From Falciphora oryzae (lineage: Eukaryota; Ascomycota; Sordariomycetes; Magnaporthales; Magnaporthaceae), in assembly GCA_000733355.1 (NCBI GenBank), contig JNVV01000078.1, positions 1 to 50,232 of the forward strand: DNA of 50,232 nucleotides. Reading direction: 5' to 3'. The notes under the pieces are model-generated. The model made no database searches. It saw only the letters and a list, made by a program, of their open reading frames with translations, and was not told the DNA's origin. The translations under genes were made by a program, and so were the position numbers. Below are positions 1 to 9,268 of the stretch, one piece after another; the stretch's first letter is position 1; each line of letters opens with the position of its first letter.

Positions 1-1669
1 GAAATCACTGCAATTGAGGAGGAGCTCGCGACTTTGCGGAGGCGGCGGGGTCCGGATGCGACCTCCCGCCGCAAGCAGCTTTACACAGAGAAAAGGAAGC
101 TGGCCGACCGAGAGCTCCGACAATGGCGGAAAACTCAGCCACACCGCCCCAGCACGACGAAAGAGGAGAACGACCCGCCATGCTATCACCGGAGCATCTT
201 CAACCGTATTAGATTCCTCATGCCCGAACGGGACCGCCTCGCATCGAGTCTTTTTGAGACTGACACCTCACGGAGCCCGGCCGGTCTCGGGGCCCTCCGC
301 GACATTATCGCTCTGTGCGAGGCAGATGCAGAAGTAGAGTTTCGACCGGGGCTGGAGCCGGAAAAATGTCGATGCGCCGACTCGACACGCCGCCGCAAAG
401 CTTCCCGGTCTGCTCACGCCGGCATCGACACACAATCCACCTACGACTGGAGACATGTCTACAACTGCTTTAAGAAAGCCTGCAACGGCGCCGCCGAGCT
501 CTGCTTCTTATGCAACGAATGGGTTTTCGGTGAACTCCAATGGAGCGACCATTGCCGCTCGCATCTTGCTTGCCCGGAGGAGCTGCCCGCCCAGTGCGAC
601 CCCCTCGTCTACGGCGGAGTGCTTGCGACCGCCGGCTATTGCGTTTTCTGCATGGCAGATGAATCGCTGGCGCCCGAGGCGCGACTCCGTCAGTTCCTGG
701 ACAGAGGTCCATGGAAGGACCACGTTCACGGCCATTACGAAAGATACATCCAAACTGTCGACAATGAGAAGTCGGTAACCTGCCCTCATCTTGGCATTCG
801 ATGTAATACTGCCTTCGACTCGGTTAAACATCTCAAATTCCATCTTTTGGACGCCCACCGCCGAGACTTTGTCAAGGAGTCAACCTCGCTGGAGCTAAAA
901 GAGAAGGATGACGTGAAATTCGCACCGCCCAAAAGGAAGCGGAAGCGAAGCGTCGAGCTTGACAGGGAAGCCAAGGTCGACACCTGCCACTTCGTTGATG
1001 AAACGGTCCAAACAGCGCGTCGACATCGAGCGGCTGCTGCGTCTTTGCCGTCGCCTTTCGAAGGCCACGTGTCCCGCCTGGCAGTTGCCAAATCCAGGGC
1101 TGGTCGGAGGACGGAGGCGCTGGAAGCGGCGATGTTCTGCTTCGTTCGCCATCGTCTCTAGACAATGACGGAGTGGAAGAGTGCTCTGCCTTGATTGTAA
1201 GTAACATTTTATGGGAATTTCAAGACCTAATGCTAACGAGAAAACCCACAGGATCCCGGGATGCTTCTGGAGCAGAGTCCCCCAGGTTCGATACTGTCGG
1301 CTCCCAGCAGAGATATGTTGCCAGGAGAGGCATGATACGCCCCTACAAGCGTACGGCAGTCCAGGCGGTGATGGCGGCAGCAACAGCGACCCAGCTGGCC
1401 TTACCAACGATATGGAACAGATCGCGCTGGATGGTGATTTCCTCGGAGCTAACCACGACGGCAATGATGACAACCTCGACCTCCCGCCGCCCAACTCTGA
1501 TGTCGCGCTGCCTCCTGCGCCGACTTCCCCGCACGATCCCCCGCTGGACGGCGGAAAAAAGAGGCGGATCAAGCTGGTTCCACACAAACAAAGGACGTCT
1601 GAGGCGAGTGATGGCACAGACGAGCCACCTAAGAAAAGGATTAAAATAATCCTTAAAATTGGTACCTAG
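1..1669 (+). pseudogene. DUF3435 (FluG-type) protein, C-terminal part, frameshifted
   Basis: The reading frame is already open at base 1 and runs to a stop at 1161, so the N-terminal recombinase-like part lies left of the window. The visible part has the features of DUF3435 C-termini: a basic helix (KRKLADRELRQWRKTQ), the block MPERDRLASSLF, and a Cys/His-rich zinc-finger-like region at about 480-860 with CxxC pairs and HxxxxH spacings (CFLCNEW, YCVFCMAD, CPHLGIRC, HLLDAH). Family-like acidic and basic tails continue in other frames. One is around 1083-1195. A probable intron follows at about 1196-1251 (gtaagt, tgctaac, cacag). The last is a Lys/Arg-rich tail ending at 1669. Reading through needs shifts near 1083 and near 1320-1335. 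DUF3435 proteins are related to Crypton/Starship tyrosine recombinases. Whether this one is a mobile-element captain cannot be seen because the catalytic half is outside. The family call is firm; its intactness is not. Confidence 0.75.
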
Positions 1670-2253
1670 GGTTCGTTCGGTTGTATTTTGATGGACGTTA
1701 GACAGGCTTGTGACGAAATAGACCAATTAGATAGAAGCAGAACCAAATGGGATGCAGAAAAGCAGGGTTGAAGTGCTTGTCCACTGAAGAAACCTATCTA
1801 CCCGCGAAAAGCTCAGGGCAGTCTCGGCCTGCCTCTACACAGCTGACTCGGGTCGGCCGGGCTCGCACTACCGTCGAATGTCTGGGGTTCGGGCGTCCGG
1901 TAATCGAGATCATCCTCGTTATACCACTGGGTTATATCGAAATTCAGGTTCGTGATGGTGGCGACTTATTACTGTAAACGTAAATTTGGAACACAGGTGA
2001 ACCCTGACTGCCACAATGCTGCAAACCCCAACGCGGCATCAGCAGTTTTAGCCAAAGAACTGCCGACCTCAGCTGGACACAAATCAAGCCCGCCTTATGC
2101 TCGCACCACTGGCGTGCCCTGCGAACCCGCAGAGACCGACTGGCCAGTCAGGTTCGCATCACGAAACGATAGCTGTCTAAACGGAATCAAGCGGTTGTCG
2201 ACAAACAGCAAAGCAAGGGAACAAATATACAGAAACCAGGGATTTGGCCAGCC
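1670..2253. other. Intergenic stretch, nothing recognised
   Basis: This lies between the end of the DUF3435 relic and the 3' end of the HeLo-like gene. Short open frames are present (for example 1747-1977) but show no family-like motif, and I see no repeat or RNA structure. Confidence 0.5.
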
Positions 2254-3117
2254 CTACGCCTTCCTGCCAAACCTACCACTGATGGTGCCGCTGTTAACCC
2301 CCACCTGCTGGCCTTGATTATGGCTTCCAAAGGTGACTGTGGGTCCCTGGCCTGCCCGGGCATTTGCGGCTGCTGTCTGGATAACCGAAAGCAGTTCTTC
2401 AAGCACTTTGCGCGACTCACCCAGGGCTTTCTGCTCCACCGCAACCTGGCTGGTCGCACTGGCCCGGTCGGCTTCCGTTTCGCCCTCGTTCGGCCTTGCT
2501 AGGCAAAGCGCTCCCAGTTTGGCATTCACCTCACTCAGCTGTTTGTCCGTCGCTGCAATTGCACCAGTAACCGCCGTCTCCTTCGTCGATATCGTTGTCT
2601 TGATCTCTTCGGCCGCTTGGGTCTGCTGGAGGGAGCTGTGTCTAGGACCTATTAGTGCCTATCTTTCCTCGAGTCGAACTCCAACTTACAATGTCGCAAT
2701 GCTGGCTACAGAAGTCAGGGTGATGTTGCAGTTCTGAAGCTGTTCCGATATGGATTTGACGTGGCCCTGTCTAAAGATGCCAAGGGTTGCGCGATCTCGC
2801 CAGGAGAGCGTTCCATCCTTGCTGTGCCGGGTCCAGCGATCGAGAGAGGTCCTGAACCTTTCGCAGGAGTCTTTGCAGGAAGTTATCGCAGCTTTCGACT
2901 GGCCAGCAACGGGCTCGCCCAACGATTTCCACTGCGGGTCCGTAATGGCTTGAACCGAAGCGAGGGCAAGGCCCACTGATTGCAGATCGTTGGTGAGCGC
3001 CTTCACGGCATCAGGTGCGTCGACAATGTTTTGTAGGTCCTTCACCAGTAGTCGCACGCAGGTCAGCGTTGGTGCGACGATACCCACAGCGCCGGCTGTG
3101 ATACTGAAGGGGTCCAT
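2254..3117 (-). CDS. HeLo-like domain protein with C-terminal PP/RHIM-like amyloid motif (HELLP-like)
   Basis: The start at 3117 gives MDPFSITAGAVGIVAPTL, the usual beginning of the fungal HeLo-like N-terminal domain (Helo_like_N, also found on STAND proteins). Two exons: 3117-2690 and 2641-2254. The 48-bp intron 2689-2642 (gtaagt, actaat, ctag) joins them in phase, giving 271 residues. Order: HeLo-like helices at about 1-160, a coiled-coil-like Glu/Lys/Gln region at about 160-240, then a C-terminal motif GSHNQGQQVGVNSGTIS. Known: in Chaetomium globosum, HELLP carries this kind of pseudo-palindromic (PP) motif, related to the RHIM of necroptosis proteins, and is a membrane-targeting cell-death executor triggered by the NLR PNT1. 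Here the divergent neighbour starts 239 bp away and has a matching motif at its N-terminus, which supports the same partnership. No lesion is seen. The domain call is strong; the HELLP assignment is by motif and synteny only. Confidence 0.82.
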
Positions 3118-3356
3118 CGCGGCGAGTTGGCCAGAGTCTCTAGATTTGCAACGACAGCCGGGACGCAAATTCCTTATAACAAAAGGCTGAGGTTGGGCAG
3201 CAATCACGCATAGGGGCTGCTGAGGTTGGGCAACAATCACGTGCAGCTGAACCACCGCTTGACGGCGGCTAGGCAGCCGCTCGAGCCGGAGAACATTCTT
3301 GCTTTCGCGACAAAACGCCTCGATACCGACTGCTTCAGCAACCTCTCCAACGGGAT
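3118..3356. promoter_or_regulatory. Bidirectional promoter region with a 23-bp direct repeat
   Basis: This 239-bp spacer separates the divergent HeLo-like and NB-ARC/TPR genes and should hold both promoters. It contains two copies of a 23-bp sequence, gctgaggttgggcaNcaatcacg, at 3186-3208 and 3219-3241 (33-bp period, one mismatch). A shared regulatory role is inference. Confidence 0.45.
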
Positions 3357-4146
3357 ATGATGCAATTCACCTTTGGATCTGGGAACCGGGGCCAGCAGGT
3401 GGGGCAGAACTATGGGACGATCAGCGCAGAGATCCACCTCCCGCCGGGTAAGTTGACGCGATCCATACTGCCGAGTCACGCTGACGTTTTGACGTTTGAC
3501 ATTTGCATCAGAACGACCAGAAACCCCGCCGCAGCCGTTCGCGACCATCCCCTTCTCGCGCGACTCCGATTTCGTCGACCGTGGAGACATTTTCGACCAG
3601 CTTCGTCAGCGATGTTCCGAGCCGGCCGGCCGTGTGGCTCTTGTAGACCTGGGCGGCATTGGGTACGCGTGGTTCTGTTCTGATCCTGCCGGAAGAAAGC
3701 TGACCAGCAGCAGCAAATCACAGCTGGCCATCGAGTTTGCCCACCGAATTGCCGAGGGAGCAGCCGAGGGAGCAGCCGATGGGTGGATCTTCTGGATCCA
3801 CGCTGGCACACAGGCCCGCGCCGAAGAAGGCTTCAAGGCCATTGCCGACGCCGTCAAGCTGCCCGGTCGAAACCAGCCCAAGGCCGACATCCCACAGCTC
3901 GTCCACAACTGGCTGTCCAACGAACGGAACGGCAAGTGGGTCATCATCCTTGACAGTGCCGACGACCGAGACGTGTTTTATGCAGCGAGCGGCGGCCGCG
4001 AGGGGAAGCCGTTGGCAAACTACCTCCCACAAAGCCGAAATGGATCCATCCTCGTCACGACGCGCAATAAAGACCTGGCATACAGGCTTACGGGAAGCCA
4101 CGAGAACATCATTAAAATCGGACCAATGGCGCCAGCAGACGCTTTA

Positions 4147-4962
4147 AGTCAAGACCCCTACTTTGCGCCACCCCCCACTTCCGGCCACCCCGATTCCCAT
4201 ACTAAATCGCCAAAACGTACCGTTTTCAATCCGCAATAGCAAATCGAAATAAAATCGCACAAATGCAAACCCAAAACCAATCGAAAGCGTTTTTTAAAGG
4301 CTTTGTAACAAGGCAAGTTTGTATTTTTAAAAGCCTTATAGGGCTAGGGATTCCGGCTTAAAGTTGAAGGTGCAAAATATGTACTAATTTTACGAAAATA
4401 TAAAGTAAAATAAATCTTTAAATTTGGATTGAATGAAACCCGGGTATTTACATTAATATAAAGTTTTAAAAGGGCTTTCCTTTACGTAAAACCGTATATT
4501 TGTAACTATTTTTTTCATTTAAATAAAAAAGTTAAAAGTTTTTCCTGTATAAAAAGTTTGTTAGTAAAATATAAAATATTTTTTAATTAAATAGAAAAAA
4601 ATAGGTTAAAATATACGGTTTTACTTTTAAAAAGTCCTTTCTAAACTCCATATTATATAAAATACCAAAGCCTAATCGGATATAAATTTGAAGATTTATT
4701 TAACTGTGTAATGTCGTAAAATTAGTATGTATTTTGGACCTTTGTTTTTAAATTTAAATTTCCGGATTCATCAGTACCTAAGAAATCCAAAATTAATATT
4801 TTTGAAAAGCGTTAAAAAACGGCTTTCGATTAGTTTTGGGATTGCATTTGTGCGATTTTATTTGGATTTGCTATTGCGGATTGAAAACGGTGCGTTTTGG
4901 CGATTTAGTATGGGAATCGGGGTGGCCGGAAGTGGGGGTGGCGCAAAGTAGGGGTCTTGACT
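4147..4962. mobile_element. 816-bp TA-flanked fold-back MITE, pogo/Fot1-like ends
   Basis: The element starts AGTCAAGACCCCTACTTTGC and ends with its reverse complement. It is flanked by TA at 4145-4146 and 4963-4964. The AGTCAAG terminus and TA target site match fungal Fot1/pogo-type elements. The inverted similarity is almost perfect for about 130-150 bp at each end. It then continues, diverged but recognisable, to the middle near 4550-4560; the block GTAAAACCGTATATTT occurs in both arms. The whole element is therefore one long imperfect palindrome. The interior is very AT-rich and has no coding capacity. It sits inside the NB-ARC/TPR gene. The flanking TTAA could suggest a piggyBac-type site, but TA with a terminal A fits better. 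Confidence 0.88.
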
Positions 4963-5739
4963 TAACGCTTCTAAAGAAGAAACTGGGCCCACTCTCGGAT
5001 ATGGACACGGCGGAAGAGCTGGTGCAGGCGCTCGACTTTGTTCCCCTTGCCATTAGCCAGGCGGCGGCGTATATCCAGGCAAGGTCGCCGATGAGCTCGG
5101 TTGAGAAGTATTTGGCCGAGTTTCGCAAAGGCGAGCGTAGGCGGGCATTGCTTCTAGCCCACGACGCGGGCGACCTGCGGCGAGATGGTGGCGCGTCGAA
5201 CGCGATCCTTACTACCTGGCAGATCTCGTTTGACCATATCCGCTCGCGGAAACCTTCTGCGGCCGATCTTCTGTCGCTCATGAGCTTCTTCGACCGACAA
5301 GGCATCGCTCTGTCGCTTCTGAAGCCCGTCGACGCCGAAGGTGTCCCGCAAGTAACTCGCCTTGATGCGTCAAACTCAGGATCTGAGTCTAGCCGCAGCA
5401 GTAACGAATCAGATAACGGCTTTGAAAACGATGTGGCTATCCTGAGAGACTTTTGTCTTGTAGCCACGAACGAGGATGGAAGTGCGTTTGAGATGCACGG
5501 GCTCGTGCAGCTGTCGATGCGGAGGTGGCTGGAAGCGGACGGGCAGCAAGACAAGTTCAAGCAGCAGTTTGTTAAGCGGATGGCGGCAGCGTTTCCGACG
5601 GGGGACTACAGCAATTGGGCGACGTGCCAGCAGCTTTTTGCGCACGTCGAAGCAGCCGTAAACTGCCGGCCAGTCGAGGAGGGTACGCAGGAGTTGTGGG
5701 CAGATCTTATGCAAAACGGAGGATGGTATGCGGGGTCGC

Positions 5740-6236
5740 AAGGCAGGTACGAGGTGGCAGAGCGAATGGAGGGCAAAGCGCTAAGGAGTCGTAAAAAGAG
5801 GTTAGGAGAGGAGCATCCCTCGACGCTGACCAGCATGAACAACCTGGCGTTGACGTACAAGGACCAGGGCCGGTGGAAGGAGGCCGAGTCGCTGGGAGTG
5901 CAGGTGATGGAGACGTTTAAAAGGGTGCTGGGAAAGGAGCATCCCGATACGCTGATCAGCATGAATAACCTGGCGTTGACGTATAAGAACCAGGGCCGGT
6001 GGAAAGAGGCCGAGTCGTTGGAGGTGCAGGTGATGGAGACGAGAAAGAGGGTACTGGGAGAGGAGCACCCCTACACGCTAACCAGCATGAACAACCTCGC
6101 TTTCACTTGGAAGGGTCAAAACCGGCATGCAGATGCCTTGGCGCTGATGAAGGAATGTGCTCAGGCTCGGCAGCAAGTCCTCGGTCCAAAGCACCCGTAC
6201 ACTTTATCATCTTTGGCAGTGGTGGCCAGGTGGAGT
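5740..6236 (+). repeat. TPR-coding tandem repeat, 126-bp period
   Basis: The GEEHPxTLTSMNNLA block recurs with conserved starts at 5814, 5940, 6066 and 6192, exactly 126 bp (42 residues) apart. The middle units are nearly identical (LTYKxQGRWKEAESL). This is the 42-residue TPR array typical of fungal NB-ARC receptors. Confidence 0.9.
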
Positions 6237-6242
6237 AGTTAA

Positions 6243-6977
6243 AATGCGTATTTTCAGTTTTACAGTCTAAATATAACGGTGCTCTACAGCACAGAATTGA
6301 CACGAATAGTGTGGCTGCTTTGCAGATGTCCTTGATTTCGGACGTCGTCTGCCAAGTGTTGCTGTACAGAGCGGACTGAAAGCATACTGTATAAGCAGCA
6401 CTGTGCTCCGAACATTCCAACAGCTGAAATTTGGACACCGATTTCGGTCTCTACTGTAGCTTAACGTGTGCGCACGTCGAAGGCGCTCGTTGGAATGATG
6501 AAACCCGCCTCTTGACGCTCTCGCTGGCGCGCGCGCGCTTGACTTGATGCTATCGCGACTCGTTCCAAATGTGCGCCTTGCACCTCCGTTCGATCGTATA
6601 CGCATCCCGCTGAAATGTGGATGTGCTGGTTGCAACCTGTGTGTGGAAGAGTCGCTGCATGCGTGCGCTTTCGAGTGCTGGCCGCAATCGAGCTGTGGGA
6701 GCACTGACAGGGCGGGAAGAGAGGTACTTGGGAAGGTGAGAGCAGCACATTGAGGAGTGGGGCCGCGGCTTCTAAAAAAAAGGTACTTGATGGGGTCGGG
6801 CGAACTGCCCGGAACGGCAATGCTACCTCTCGCAACTACGAAAATAATAGGTGTATTAGTTATCACATTACATATATCACTTAGGGATTAGAGCGAACTG
6901 AAATACAGAACACAAGCACCTCTTTTGCTACGGACCTTTTTTACTGCCTATGGCACGATATATTAATCGTTGTTGCC
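6243..6977. other. Intergenic stretch, nothing recognised
   Basis: About 735 bp between the receptor and the pogo-like element. Open frames on both strands (for example 6267-6866 minus) have biased composition and no recognisable motif. I do not call a gene. Confidence 0.45.
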
Positions 6978-6979
6978 TA

Positions 6980-7021
6980 ACGTGGTTCATAGGCGAGTGC
7001 CACACACAAGCGAATGCCACA
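6980..7021. repeat. Left terminal inverted repeat of pogo-like element
   Basis: ACGTGGTTCATAGGCGAGTG begins next to a TA at 6978-6979. The repeat carries two similar boxes, GCGAGTGCCACA and GCGAATGCCACA, as expected of transposase-binding sites. Its reverse complement recurs at 23886-23927, and a shorter version at 23752-23779. I could not find the matching right end close to 8570-8800. Confidence 0.65.
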
Positions 7022-7077
7022 ATTGACGCGTCCACGCGTCAATCCAACTTCATCCGCGAATATTTCCACAACAAACA

Positions 7078-8570
7078 ATGGTGAACAAAAGCGACGAAAT
7101 CCGGGTCGTTCTAGCCCTTCGGGCGATCGCATCGAATCCACAATTGAGTATCCGGAGCGCCGCTAAAGTTTACGAAGTCGACTTTTCCACTCTCGCCCGG
7201 CGGAAGCGCGGCCAACCTGCTCGACGCGACACAATGCCCAAATCACGGAAATTGACGGAATCCGAAGAGGAGGCGCTTATAAAGTGAATACTCGAACTGG
7301 ATTCCCGCGCATTTCCTCCCCGGCCTTTTGGTGTTGAAGATATGGCCAACCGACTGCTGGCCGAACGCGACGCGGGCGTTGTCGGCAAAAACTGGGTCGC
7401 GAACTTCGTCAAGCGCCGCGCAGAGCTCGGCACGCGCTGGATTCGAAAGTACGATTACCAGAGGGCCAAATGCGGAGATCCCAAGCTCGTTTCTGCGTGG
7501 TTCGACCTGTGCGGAACACTGTGGCCAAATATGGCATCCAAGATGACGACATCTACCACTTCGACGAAACCGGCTTCTTTATAGGCATAATCGCGGCCGT
7601 TATAGTCATTACAACATCGGAAGGGCGAGGCAAAGCAAAGCTGGTCCAGCCTGGCAACCGGGAATGGGCTACAGTCATCCAAAGGGTTAACTGTTGCGGT
7701 TAGGCGGTCCCCCCTTTTATCATCGTCAAAGGGCAGTACCACCTGGCCAATTGGTACTCGGAAACCGACCTCCCACGCAATTGGGTTATCGCAACGAGCG
7801 CCAATGGGTGGACTACGAACGAGCTCGGCCTGGAATGGATCCAGCATTTCGACAAACACATTGCAGCTCGTTCTACGGGGTCCCATCGTCTGTTAGTGCT
7901 GGACGGACGCAAAAGCCACCACTCGACGGATTTCGAGCTTTATTGCCAGGAACACAACATCATTACGCTTTGCATGCCTCCGCATTCGTTTCACTTCCTT
8001 CAGCCGCTTGACGTTGGGTGCTTTAGCCTAATGAAAAAAGCATACGGTCGACAAATCGAGGACTTGATAAGGTCGCACGTTAACCACGTGACCAAAGTCG
8101 AGTTCCTTTCGGCGTTTAAAGCGGCATTCTTTAACTTTATAACCGAAGGAAACATCCGAGGAGGCTTTCGAGGGGCTGGCCTTGCTCCTTCCAATCCGGA
8201 TTCGGTTTTGGAAAAGCTGGATGTAAAGCTACGGACTCCAACTCCCCCGAGGACGCCCCTAAACGACCCCGAACCTTGGACCTCCAAAACGCCCCGGACG
8301 GCCAGGGAAGCAACTTCGCAATCCGAACATATCAAAACTCGAATCTCCAATCACCAAAGCAGCTCTCCGACATCTATGCTAGCGGCTGTGGACCAGTTTG
8401 CGAAAGGGGCGAGGGCAATTATGCATCGGGTCAACCTTTTGGAAAAAGAGTGCTCCAAGCTACGAAAGGCGACGACAACTCGTCGGCGATGTGGCACGTG
8501 CGGCAAAACCGGACACAATGCGCGCACTTGTCAGGAAAGTAGAAGTGTCCGATATAACTATCGAAGGTGA
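7078..8570 (+). pseudogene. pogo/Fot1-type DDE transposase, broken
   Basis: The start at 7078 follows the terminal repeat. The N-terminus (about 70 residues) is a helix-turn-helix DNA-binding region (IRSAAKVYEVDFSTLARR), followed by a CENP-B-like second domain (GKNWVANFVKRR). The DDE_1 catalytic region follows: HFDETGFF near 7560, LVLDGRKSHHS near 7905, and PHSFHFLQPLDVG near 7985. The C-terminus has a zinc knuckle (CGTCGKTGHNARTC) near 8500. Lesions: a TGA at 7285-7287 and a TAG near 7699-7701, both where the family has Trp, and a frameshift near 7505. About 500 codons are otherwise continuous. It is inactive as written. Confidence 0.85.
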
Positions 8571-9268
8571 ATAGACAGGTATAAATAATAATGGTTGTAA
8601 GAAACGTAAAGACATGAGAAGCAAGCCACTTTTGCTCGCTGATGTGGCCATCAGGTAAATTCAGGGCGTCAAAAAATGGACAGGGGAAAAAGCACAGAAA
8701 GAAAGGGGGTGGGATCCTTAAAAACACATCCATGCTTGGAAGAAGAATAGATGCTCGCGAAGAGGACTAAAAAGAAGCACCATCAAACAAGAAAATAAAA
8801 CGGCTGCTGCTGCTTCCCCCGCTTCTTCAGACGCAACGGGTGCGGCCAAACCGACGGGGGCGGCGCAGGCTCAACTGGCTGCTACATCTGCGGCGGCTGG
8901 TGGAACGGCCGCGAGAAGCTCAAATTCGTCCCCGTCCTCCCATGCATCCTGAACCTCGTCCTCCTATCCCCCTGGGCAGGAAGCTCTCGCTGCCCCTATT
9001 CTCCCTGACCCCAACAGCACGCGCCCAGGGCACCGGCGTCGCGGGTAGCTCGACGGGCTCGAAAGACGTTGCTGGTTCCATCTCGGGCCGGGGCTGGCCG
9101 GGCACCGTCTTGCGGCGCGGCACACGCTTGCACTGGTCCAGGCTCAGGTGCAGCGGCTGCTGGCCGTAGGGCGGCGGCGGCGGCGAGTGCTGGCCGCCCC
9201 AGCCGAAGTTGAAGTGGTGGTGGTTACTATCACCGCTGTTGTTGGCCCAGAACGGGGCGTCTGCCTCT
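8571..9268. other. Repeat-rich stretch between two transposon relics
   Basis: The first part is the 3' flank of the pogo-like element. From about 8815 the DNA becomes GC-rich. On the minus strand the frame continues from the retrotransposon RNase H motif GIPGNGEAD into a His/Pro/Gln-rich stretch down to about 8920. That does not look like the usual retrotransposon tail. I cannot assign it. Confidence 0.35.

Larger units (their letters stand above)
3357..6242 (+). pseudogene. NB-ARC/TPR receptor with N-terminal PP-like motif (PNT1-like), split by a fold-back element
   Basis: Exons: 3357-3447, 3512-3662, 3714-4146 and 4965-6242, with introns 3448-3511 and 3663-3713 (gt..cag) in phase. The N-terminus holds the motif GNRGQQVGQNYGTIS, close to the C-terminal motif of the divergent HeLo-like gene. 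The NB-ARC core follows: a P-loop rebuilt across the second intron (LGGIGKS), Walker B (KWVIILDSADD) and a sensor block (SILVTTRN). After the insertion come the winged-helix-like part and 42-residue TPR repeats. The insertion 4147-4962 plus one TA copy falls between codons, and without it the frame is continuous for about 650 residues. As it stands, translation enters the element and stops at 4239, giving about 255 residues with the motif and nucleotide-binding core but no TPR sensor. Known relatives (PNT1) activate HELLP by amyloid templating. Domain calls are strong; loss of function is inferred. Confidence 0.85.

Noticed and set aside
4145..4964. piggyBac-type insertion with TTAA duplication
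   Set aside because: TTAA is present at both ends, but the AGTCAAG terminus is that of Fot1/pogo elements, which duplicate TA; the extra T and A are target and element bases.
4871..5560. Long minus-strand frame over the receptor
   Set aside because: It is the antisense of the NB-ARC/TPR coding sequence; its C-terminal part only mirrors the inverted repeat.
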